Assembly (NCBI RefSeq): GCF_947077775.1
Contig: NZ_CAMTTE010000001.1
Location: 1,950,501 to 2,014,500 of the forward strand
DNA from: Salinibacter pepae
Lineage (GTDB): Bacteria > Bacteroidota > Rhodothermia > Rhodothermales > Salinibacteraceae
Direction: 5' to 3'
Length of the DNA: 64,000 bases
The notes beneath the pieces are model-generated. The model was not told the origin of the DNA and made no database searches. It worked only from the letters and a program-made list of their open reading frames with translations. The number at the start of each line of letters is the position of its first letter. Positions within the stretch are counted from its first letter, which is position 1. The position numbers and the translations under genes are program-made. Below, one piece after another: positions 18,758-25,892 of the stretch.

Positions 18758-18994
18758 ATGCGACACAGCGTGTCGATTCGGGACGAGATTGGAGAGGAGG
18801 TTGAGGCAGTAGCCGAGGAAGAGGGCCTCTCTATCAGCGAGTTTTACGCTCGGGCAGCCGAATCCTATATGAAACGTCTCCGTCGCCGCCGGGCTATCGA
18901 CGAACTCGACCGACGGGCCGGCATGGTTGACGCACACGGTGACCTCAACCAGGTGCTTGGCGACATTCGGAAGGACGATCCGGAGCGTCCGTAG
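18758..18994 (+). CDS. Ribbon-helix-helix type antitoxin (VapB-like)
   Basis: A 78-residue protein beginning MRHSVSIRDEIGEEVEAVA, a short beta strand plus two helices as in CopG/ribbon-helix-helix DNA-binding antitoxins (ISEFYARAAESYMKRL). It is followed 36 bp later by a PIN-domain gene. It is therefore the probable antitoxin and autorepressor of a VapBC-type pair. The ATG at 18758 matches the fold; the longer upstream frame does not. Confidence 0.78.
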   Translation: MRHSVSIRDEIGEEVEAVAEEEGLSISEFYARAAESYMKRLRRRRAIDELDRRAGMVDAHGDLNQVLGDIRKDDPERP

Positions 18995-19030
18995 CCTCAG
19001 CCAGTTTCCCGACTCGTCAGCGTAGACGCC

Positions 19031-19429
19031 ATGCGACGCGGATTCGACACCGGATACTTCGTTAAGTACGCCACCGGGGAGCTCTCGGAGGCCCACCGTC
19101 AGGCCCTCCGAGATTTAGTTGGAGACGAAGAATTGGGCGTCGCCAACGCACTGGTAATTTACGAGCTGAGGAAGCTGGGCTACCGTGGCGTTTTTGACGA
19201 GGAAGATGCCGAGTGGCTCGTCAACATCGTCGGCGATGCGTGTGAGATGGATCGGGTCCTCTCAAACTCGTTTCTCGATGAGGCGGCGCGGCTCTCGCAC
19301 GGCAACAACTTGTCGATGGCCGACGCGATGATGCTCGCTACGGCCCTTCGGCACGACGCGGACGAACTGTACACCACGGACAGCGATCTTCTCGCTTACG
19401 AGGGGCCCATTGAGGTTGTCCTGGTCTGA
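19031..19429 (+). CDS. PIN-domain ribonuclease toxin (VapC-like)
   Basis: A 132-residue PIN-domain protein, likely an RNase toxin neutralised by the preceding antitoxin. The metal-binding acidic residues are in place: Asp in RGFDTGYF near the N-terminus, Glu in ALVIYELRKL, Asp in LSMADAMMLATAL, and a final acidic pair in YTTDSDLLAY. The start codon is ATG at 19031. The RNA target cannot be inferred. Confidence 0.85.
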   Translation: MRRGFDTGYFVKYATGELSEAHRQALRDLVGDEELGVANALVIYELRKLGYRGVFDEEDAEWLVNIVGDACEMDRVLSNSFLDEAARLSHGNNLSMADAMMLATALRHDADELYTTDSDLLAYEGPIEVVLV

Positions 19430-19502
19430 TGCGCTCCGGAGGCATGGAGACAGAGCGTTTTGCCTCCATTCCTCCATGCCGTCCGGTCCTCCATGCCCAG
19501 GG

Positions 19503-19518
19503 TGTTGCACTTGGAACG
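19503..19518. promoter_or_regulatory. Degenerate parS-like sequence
   Basis: TGTTGCACTTGGAACG differs at two positions from the thrice-repeated local site TGTTTCACGTGGAACG. It has lost the CACGTG core, so it may be a decayed or chance copy. Confidence 0.35.
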
Positions 19519-19537
19519 CTCTCGTCCCGGCCCCGAA

Positions 19538-22500
19538 TCAAGCCTCCACTGTCGCCACTGTCTCCGTTTCTTCCAGCAACAGCCCCTCCATGATCTCAAG
19601 CGCGTCGTTGAGCGTCGGCACGTCCTGAATGATGGCGCGCATGAGGCCGCCCTCCACGTCGTCCTTCATCACGTACTCGCGGTCGAGAAGGGTGAGCTTT
19701 TCGAGGAGCGGGTGGAAGACCTCATCGTAGAAGTACGGGTCGGCGTCCTCGCTGGGGAGGTAGAGGAAGAGCCGCTCGTTCTTGTAGACCACCTTCGGCA
19801 TGCGGAGCCGCTCGCCGAGCAGGCGGAGGCGGGCGCCCGTGAGGAGGTTCTGCACCGGCTCCGGCGCGTCGCCGAAGCGGTCTTCCATCTCGTCGAGGAG
19901 GTCGACCAGCGTCGTCTCGTCCGGCGCGTCGCTGATGCGGCGGTAGAGGTTGAGGCGCTCGGTGTTGTCCCGCAGGTACGACTCCGGGATGTAGGCGTCC
20001 TCCTCCACGTCGACGGAGGTTTCGGGCCCGGGCGGCACGGCCTCCCCGTCGAACACGTCGTCGAACTCTTCCTCGCGGAGCTCCTTGACGGCCTGGTCGA
20101 GGATCTTGTGGTAGGTTTCGTAGCCGACGTCCTCGATGAAGCCGCTCTGCTCGGCGCCCAGCAGCGAGCCGGCGCCGCGGATGTCGAGGTCGCGCATGGC
20201 GATGTCGAACCCGCTGCCGAGGTCGGAGAACTGCTCCACCGCCTTCAGCCGCTCGCGGGCGTCGTCGGTGAGGCCGTGCACGGAGGGCACCAGGAGGTGG
20301 CAGAACGCCTTCCGCTGCGACCGCCCCACGCGGCCCCGCAGCTGGTGGAGCTCGGAGAGCCCAAAGTGCTCGCCCGCGTGGTTGATGATCATCGTGTTCG
20401 CGTTCGAGATGTCGAGCCCGTTCTCGATGATGGAGGTGGAGACGAGCACATCGAGCTTCTCGTTGACGAAGTCGAGCATTACGTCTTCCAGCTCGCTCGC
20501 GCTCATCTGGCCGTGGCCCACGCCGACCCGCACGTTTGGGACCATGGCGCGCACCATCTCGGCCACCTCGTGGATCGTCTTGACGCGGTTGTGGATGAAG
20601 AAGACCTGCCCCCCGCGGCTCGTCTCGTAGACGATCGCGTCGCGGATGACGTCCTCGTCGAAGGTGTGGATCTCGGTGTTGATCGGCTGGCGGTTCGGGG
20701 GCGGCGTCTCGATGAGCGACAGGTCCCGCGCCCCGAGAAGCGAGAACTGGAGCGTCCGCGGAATCGGGGTGGCGGTCAGCGTGAGCGTATCGATGGCCTC
20801 CCGCACCTTGCGGAGCGTCTCCTTCGTCTTCACGCCGAAGCGCTGCTCCTCGTCGACGACGAGGAGCCCGAGATCGTCGAACGTAATGTCGTCGGACGTG
20901 ATGCGGTGTGTGCCGATGAGGATGTCGACCTGGCCCTTTTCCAGCTTCTCGAGGACCCTGGACTGTTCGGCCCGGGAGCGGAAACGGGAGAGCACCTCCA
21001 CGTTCACGGGAAAGCGCTCCATCCGCTCGCTGAACGTGTCGTGGTGCTGCTGGGCGAGGATGGTGGTGGGCACGAGCATGGCCACCTGCTTGCCGTCCTG
21101 CACGGCCTTGAAGGCGGCGCGCACGGCCACCTCGGTCTTGCCGAAGCCGACGTCCCCGCATACGAGCCGGTCCATCGGCACCGGCGCCTCCATGTCGCGC
21201 TTCACCGCCTTGGTGGCCTCGGCCTGGTCGGGCGTGTCCTCGAACTCGAAGCTCGCCTCCATCTCGCGCTGCCAGGTCGTGTCGCTGGAGAAGGCGTAGC
21301 CGTCCGACGCCTTCCGCTTCGCGTACAGCTTGATGAGGTCGCGCGCGACCTCCTTGACCTGATCCTTCGTCCGCTGCTTTTTCTTCTCCCACTGCTCGGA
21401 GCCGAGCGTCGTGAGGGTGGGCTGGTGTCCCTCCTTGCCGGTGTACTTGTTGAGCTTGTGGAGGGCGTGGACGTTGACGTACAGCACGTCGTTGTCGGCA
21501 AAATTGAGGCGGACGGCCTCCTGCTGGTTGTCGCGGACGGTAATCTTCTTCATGCCGTCGAACCGCCCGATGCCGTGGTCCACGTGCACCACGAAGTCGC
21601 CCCGCGTCAGGTTCTTGATGTCGCGGAGGTTCATCCCGTCCGCGTGGCCCTCCCGCTGCTTGGTGGAGGGGCGGTGGTAGCGGTTAAAGATCTGGTGGTC
21701 GGTGAAGACGGCCAGGCCCGCCCCGGGCCACTCGAAGCCCTCGTGCAGCGACTCCACGACGAGCCGCGCCCAGCCGTGGTCGATCTCCGACTCCAGCAGG
21801 TCGCGCAGGCGGGAGCTCTGGCCGTGGCTGTCGCAGAGAATGAACGTGTCGAGGTCGCGGTCGCCGTTCTCCTGGAGCCGCTTCCGCACCAGGTCCATGT
21901 CGCTGTTGAAGGACGGCTGCGGGTCGGCCTCCAGGTCGAGCGTGTCGGTGGGGGTGCCGTTGGTAGAGGACGGGCTGAACGTCCCGAACTGAAGGCGCGG
22001 GTGCCGCGTGAGGGCCGCCGCCATCTGGTCCCCGGTGAGAAAGCGATCGTCCGGTGGCGTGAGGGCCTCGGGCGTCTGTTCGGCTTCGTCGTTCTCCGCG
22101 AGCTCCGCCCGACGCTCCTCGTAGGCGGCCGCGGCCTCCTCGAACTGCGCCTGCGCACCCTCCCGCACCTGCGCCTCGTCGAGCGTCGCGAGCACCGCCT
22201 CGTCGGGCAGGTATTCGAAGAGGGCGATGGAGCCGCGGGCCGCCTCCTCGCGCTCCAGGTTGGGCACGAGGCGGGCGGTGGTGAGGCGGCTCACCGAGCG
22301 CTGCGTCTGCGGGTCAAACTCGCGCAGGCCGTCGATCTCGTCCCCGAAAAAATCGATGCGGATGGGGTAGGTGCCGGCGTAGGGGAAGACGTCGAGGATG
22401 CCGCCCCGCCGCGCAAACTCGCCGGGCGCCTCCACGAACTCGACCGGCGAGAAGTCCTGCTCCAGCAGCCGATCGGCCAGCGCCCCCAGCGCGATTTCTT

Positions 22501-22966
22501 CGCCGTTCTGTACAGTCAGCGTTTCCCGCTGCACGGCCTGGGGCGGGGGCACCAGCTCGCCGACCGCCGGGACGCTCGTCACGAGGATGCCCTCGAAGCC
22601 CTCCGCCAGTCGCTGCAGGGCGTCGGCCCGCTCGATGAGCGGCGTTGAGTCTGCGATCTGGTCGGGGTCGTAGGGCGTCTTCTGCGTGGCGGGGACGCGG
22701 AGGATCGCCTCGTCCGGCTCCCCGACGAGCTGTTCCAGGTCGCTTTGCAGGTACGCCGCCGCGTCCTCGTCGGGCGTCAGCACGCAGAGTGGGGCCCCGG
22801 GCTCCCGGTGGAGGTGATACAAGAGGAAGGCCGGAAGGGACCCGGCGGCCCCGGTCACGTGGAGGGCGGGAGAGCGGTCGCCCCGTTGCGCCTCGGCGGT
22901 CCAGGCGCGGAGGCGACTGACGGCCGCAGTGGTTTCGATGCGGTTGGCGATGGCGGGGAGGGACAC
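19538..22966 (-). CDS. mfd: Transcription-repair coupling factor Mfd
   Basis: Mfd displaces RNA polymerase stalled at DNA damage and recruits the UvrABC excision machinery. It has UvrB-homology regions at the N-terminus (ARRGGILDVFP), the RNA-polymerase-interacting domain (FVVHVDHGIGRF), and RecG-like translocase motifs: Walker A GDVGFGKTE near residue 600, DEEQRFG near 702, TATPIPRTLQ and QLRGRVGRS. The C-terminal TRCF domain follows. The GTG at 22966 gives VSLPAIANRIE and 1142 residues, close to the family size. A frame opening at 23077 adds 37 proline-rich residues of doubtful reality. Confidence 0.97.
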   Translation of the reverse strand: MSLPAIANRIETTAAVSRLRAWTAEAQRGDRSPALHVTGAAGSLPAFLLYHLHREPGAPLCVLTPDEDAAAYLQSDLEQLVGEPDEAILRVPATQKTPYDPDQIADSTPLIERADALQRLAEGFEGILVTSVPAVGELVPPPQAVQRETLTVQNGEEIALGALADRLLEQDFSPVEFVEAPGEFARRGGILDVFPYAGTYPIRIDFFGDEIDGLREFDPQTQRSVSRLTTARLVPNLEREEAARGSIALFEYLPDEAVLATLDEAQVREGAQAQFEEAAAAYEERRAELAENDEAEQTPEALTPPDDRFLTGDQMAAALTRHPRLQFGTFSPSSTNGTPTDTLDLEADPQPSFNSDMDLVRKRLQENGDRDLDTFILCDSHGQSSRLRDLLESEIDHGWARLVVESLHEGFEWPGAGLAVFTDHQIFNRYHRPSTKQREGHADGMNLRDIKNLTRGDFVVHVDHGIGRFDGMKKITVRDNQQEAVRLNFADNDVLYVNVHALHKLNKYTGKEGHQPTLTTLGSEQWEKKKQRTKDQVKEVARDLIKLYAKRKASDGYAFSSDTTWQREMEASFEFEDTPDQAEATKAVKRDMEAPVPMDRLVCGDVGFGKTEVAVRAAFKAVQDGKQVAMLVPTTILAQQHHDTFSERMERFPVNVEVLSRFRSRAEQSRVLEKLEKGQVDILIGTHRITSDDITFDDLGLLVVDEEQRFGVKTKETLRKVREAIDTLTLTATPIPRTLQFSLLGARDLSLIETPPPNRQPINTEIHTFDEDVIRDAIVYETSRGGQVFFIHNRVKTIHEVAEMVRAMVPNVRVGVGHGQMSASELEDVMLDFVNEKLDVLVSTSIIENGLDISNANTMIINHAGEHFGLSELHQLRGRVGRSQRKAFCHLLVPSVHGLTDDARERLKAVEQFSDLGSGFDIAMRDLDIRGAGSLLGAEQSGFIEDVGYETYHKILDQAVKELREEEFDDVFDGEAVPPGPETSVDVEEDAYIPESYLRDNTERLNLYRRISDAPDETTLVDLLDEMEDRFGDAPEPVQNLLTGARLRLLGERLRMPKVVYKNERLFLYLPSEDADPYFYDEVFHPLLEKLTLLDREYVMKDDVEGGLMRAIIQDVPTLNDALEIMEGLLLEETETVATVEA

Positions 22967-23296
22967 GGGCGGCGGGGTTCCTGATTCGAGAGAATGGTCG
23001 TCCTTGAGCGCGCAGCTTCGCTCGGACGTGCCTGGGGCTCGGGGGGGAGGGCGAGTGGGCGAAAGGGCGATTCCCACATTCTAGTCGCGTGGTTCGCGCC
23101 CTCTCGCGCCGTCACCCATTCGCAGCCCCCAAACACCGAAAGCCCGACGCCGCAACATCAACGGCGGTCGGGGAGGGGAGGCAGACCCGAGTGCAGACGG
23201 CAGGAGGATTCACTTCGGAAAAATCAACGGCGCAAACGAGCGGGGTGGTTCCTCCGTCGTTATGCGTTGACGCAACGGGTGGCGAAGAGTCGCAGA

Positions 23297-23312
23297 TGTT
23301 TCACGTGGAACG
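23297..23312. promoter_or_regulatory. parS-like site 6 (intergenic)
   Basis: TGTTTCACGTGGAACG, identical to the sites at 16870 and 17989. Confidence 0.85.
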
Positions 23313-23351
23313 CGCGGTCGAGCGCCGAGGGGGAGAACCGGAGGGAGGGCA

Positions 23352-23367
23352 CGTTTCACGTGAAACA
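23352..23367. promoter_or_regulatory. parS-like site 7 (intergenic)
   Basis: CGTTTCACGTGAAACA is one base from the perfect palindrome and 55 bp from site 6, so the two could act together. Confidence 0.88.
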
Positions 23368-23434
23368 GGTTGGGCACGTGAGCAGGCATTCCCCGTTCGA
23401 TTTGTGTTCGCCAGTCAGTTCCCAATCCGGAGTA

Positions 23435-24087
23435 GTGACGGCCCCGAACCCACGGGACGCCTATGACCGTTGGGCGGCGCAGTGCGACACCGACGCCAAC
23501 GACACCCGCGACTTGAACGCAGAAGTCCTGCGAGAACAAACAGTTATTGAGGAAGACGATGCCGTGCTCGGGCTCGGGCGCGGCACTGGGCTCAACACCG
23601 AGTGGCTCGCCACGCGGGTGGGACACGTCGTGACGACGGACGTGTGTGACGAGATGCCCGCGAGGGCCCGAGGGCGCCTCACTCCCGATTCGGGGACGCT
23701 GCAGACACTCGACGTGACGACGCCGTGGCCGTTCGAGGCCGTTCGTTTCGATGCCGTCGTGGCGACGCTGGTGTTGGAGCACGTGGAGGAGCCGGCGCCG
23801 GTCTTTCAGGAGGCGCGGCGCGTGCTGCGGGAGGGGGCACCTTCTACCTCGCGGAGCTGCATCCGACCCGCCAGCTCGGCGGCACGCAGGCACATTTCGA
23901 GGACGAGGCGACCGGCGAGACGGTCGTGATCGACGCCTTTTTGCATCCGGTGTCGGAATTCGTCACCGCGGGCGTTGAGGCCGGATTTGCCGTGCGGGAG
24001 ATGGGCGAGTGGCGGGCGGACGGCGACGAGAGGCCGCGGCTGTTGTCCATTCGTTTTGGGGCGGGGCCCGGCGAGGCAGGCTCGTGA
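23435..24087 (+). pseudogene. SAM-dependent class I methyltransferase, frameshifted
   Basis: The first part (from GTG 23435) reads as a small-molecule methyltransferase, with AVLGLGRGTGLNTEWLA at the SAM-binding loop and FDAVVATLVLEHVEE at motif IV. At a run of five Gs (23833-23837) the frame is lost. Adding one G restores a good continuation in the next frame, GTFYLAELHPTRQLGGTQ, through to 24087. The SAM loop has also changed: Arg replaces the usual Cys of GCGTG and the preceding acidic residue is missing. That suggests real decay rather than a sequencing slip, though the slip cannot be excluded. Confidence 0.8.
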
Positions 24088-24198
24088 CGATGGGATTCCC
24101 GGTGCAGTCGAAAGAGGGGGAGCTCAACAGTGTCGGGACACATTGGGGCTCCGTTCTGTAGGAGAGAACGCCTACTCCGACACCGATCTGTGAGAGCC

Positions 24199-24534
24199 AT
24201 GCACGTCACCCGTACGCCGGCCGACGTATTGGCGACGCTCTCGCGCCGCTACCGGGAGCACTACGGCGATCGTCTGGTGGGGATCTACGCGGTGCCCGAA
24301 TTTCCTTTCTCCGACGAAGGCCCTGAAGAAACAAAGGACGATGATGTGCGGGCAATCGAGATCCTCGTTATGCTACAGGGGCCGTACGATCACTTCGAGG
24401 AAACGGACCCGGTGGTGGATATCGCGATGGAGGTGACGGAGGAATACGATTGGTGGACGGGCATCTTTGCTCGTCATGCAGCACACGACGACGATCTCGC
24501 GGACTGGGCCGGAGAGAAAGGAGTGGAGCTATGA
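24199..24534 (+). CDS. Degenerate nucleotidyltransferase-like (MNT-type) protein paired with HEPN
   Basis: A 111-residue protein resembling the minimal nucleotidyltransferase partners of HEPN proteins (LSRRYREHYGDRLVGIYAV, then an IEILVMLQGPYD strand). The catalytic GSxAR and DxD motifs that such enzymes normally carry are not visible, so it may act only by binding. It overlaps the downstream HEPN gene as ATGA, indicating coupled translation. It probably serves as the antitoxin-like half of the pair. Start at ATG 24199. Confidence 0.65.
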   Translation: MHVTRTPADVLATLSRRYREHYGDRLVGIYAVPEFPFSDEGPEETKDDDVRAIEILVMLQGPYDHFEETDPVVDIAMEVTEEYDWWTGIFARHAAHDDDLADWAGEKGVEL

Positions 24535-24890
24535 GCGAAGTCCAGGAGCGACTCCAGACTGCACGGCGGCGGGTCGAAGCGGCGCAGTGTCTTCATCGTA
24601 ACGAGTTCGAGTCAGATGCGATAAACCGACTGTGCTTCGGCGTTCTGGAAAGTGCACGGGCACTACTCCTGCTCCGTGATCTCACGCCGAAGACCCATAA
24701 GGGTACCGGAATGAAACTGGGACAACACTTCCGAAACGACGTAGACGTTGGTCTACTGACAAAGTTGCGCCAAAATCGAGAAGAGGCGGACTACGATCTG
24801 TGGAAGCCGTCCTCGGATGAGGTGGAGCTGTGGCTCGAAAGGGCCGACGAATTTGTGGACGCATCGGCGCACATCGTCGGCAGGGAGTGA
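24531..24890 (+). CDS. HEPN domain protein (UPF0332-like)
   Basis: A 119-residue all-helical HEPN protein. Family features visible are the helix with ESDAINRLCFGVLESARALL, the TPKTHKGTG turn and the NREEADYD segment. HEPN proteins paired with nucleotidyltransferase-like proteins often work as RNase toxins. The RX4-6H active-site motif is not clear here, so activity is uncertain. Translation is coupled to the upstream gene by a 4-bp overlap. It ends 11 bp from the convergent murQ gene. Confidence 0.75.
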   Translation: MSEVQERLQTARRRVEAAQCLHRNEFESDAINRLCFGVLESARALLLLRDLTPKTHKGTGMKLGQHFRNDVDVGLLTKLRQNREEADYDLWKPSSDEVELWLERADEFVDASAHIVGRE

Positions 24891-24901
24891 GGAGGGAAGC
24901 G

Positions 24902-25828
24902 TTACTCGTCCCCCTCAATCGCCGGCCGCACAAAGCCGTCCGTCGCCTCCAGCCGCCGCCGCGCCTCGTCCACCCCCACGCCCGCGAGGATCATGACGAT
25001 GGCCGTCTTCACGTGCCCGTCGCACCGGTCGAGCACCGCGTCGGCCTCGTCGTAGTCCACCCCCGTCACCATCATCACCGTGCGGATGCCGCGCTCCACG
25101 AGCTTTTCACTGGTGCGCCGCAGGTCCACCATCATGTTCTCGTAGACCTTGCCGAGGCGCACCATCGCCGCGGTGGTAATCATGTTGAGCACGAGCTTCT
25201 GCGCCGTCCCGCTCTTCATGCGCGTCGAGCCCATCACGACCTCCGGCCCCACCACCGGGCAGATCGCCACGTCCGGATTCACGTCCAGGTCCTTGCGCGG
25301 AATGGTCGTCACGAAGAGTGTGGGGCACCCGATCGTGTCGCGGGCGTGCTCCACGGCCCCCACCACGAACGGCGTGCGCCCGCTAGACGCAATCCCGCAC
25401 ACGACGTCGTTTTCCGTAACCCCTTGACTTTTCAAGGCTTGGGCGCCCCTTTCGGGCACGTCCTCCGCCCCCTCCTGCGACCGAAAGACGGCCTCCTTGC
25501 CCCCGGCAATGATCCCCTGCACCATCTCCGGATCGGTCCCAAACGTGGGCGGACACTCCGAGGCGTCCACCACGCCGAGCCGCCCGCTCGTCCCGGCGCC
25601 CACGTAAAACAGGCGCCCGTCGTTCTTGAAGGCCTCGACGACAACCTCAACGGCCTCCACGACGTGCGGCAGCTCCCGGCGCACGGCGATGGGCACCTTG
25701 TGGTCCTCGGTGTTGATGACGCGCAGGATCTCCTCCACCGACGCCGTGTCGATGTGGGTCGAGTGGGGGTTCTGCTGCTCGGTGGCGAGGTCCTGAAGCT
25801 CGTCGAAGAGGGGGGATGAGTCGGGCAT
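24902..25828 (-). CDS. murQ: N-acetylmuramic acid 6-phosphate etherase MurQ
   Basis: Cleaves the lactyl ether of MurNAc-6-phosphate to give GlcNAc-6-phosphate and D-lactate in cell-wall recycling. The 308-residue protein carries the SIS sugar-isomerase fold with VGAGTSGRLGVVDASECPPT (about residues 75-94), GIASSGRTPFV, and the MGSTRMKSGTAQKLVLN signature specific to MurQ. The length fits the family. It lies 64 bp downstream of the CHAT-protein gene on the same strand and could be co-transcribed. No kinase or transporter partner is next to it. Confidence 0.96.
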   Translation of the reverse strand: MPDSSPLFDELQDLATEQQNPHSTHIDTASVEEILRVINTEDHKVPIAVRRELPHVVEAVEVVVEAFKNDGRLFYVGAGTSGRLGVVDASECPPTFGTDPEMVQGIIAGGKEAVFRSQEGAEDVPERGAQALKSQGVTENDVVCGIASSGRTPFVVGAVEHARDTIGCPTLFVTTIPRKDLDVNPDVAICPVVGPEVVMGSTRMKSGTAQKLVLNMITTAAMVRLGKVYENMMVDLRRTSEKLVERGIRTVMMVTGVDYDEADAVLDRCDGHVKTAIVMILAGVGVDEARRRLEATDGFVRPAIEGDE

Positions 25829-25892
25829 GCGGGGCGAGGGGGGCCATGCGGACGTGTTGCGGAGAGCGGCGCTCCTGTGCCGGATGCGTCTT

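Larger units (their letters stand above)
22967..23434. other. Intergenic region containing two parS-like sites
   Basis: These 468 bp separate leftward mfd from a rightward methyltransferase pseudogene. No convincing gene is present. Two parS-like palindromes occur 55 bp apart at 23297 and 23352. The rest probably holds the mfd promoter. Confidence 0.6.

Noticed and set aside
19460-22648. 1062-codon rightward frame opposite mfd
   Set aside because: Shadow of mfd on the other strand caused by high GC at third codon positions; the product shows no family motif.
23370-23385. GGGCACGTGAGC next to parS site 7 as an eighth site
   Set aside because: The core is present but about seven of sixteen positions differ from the consensus.
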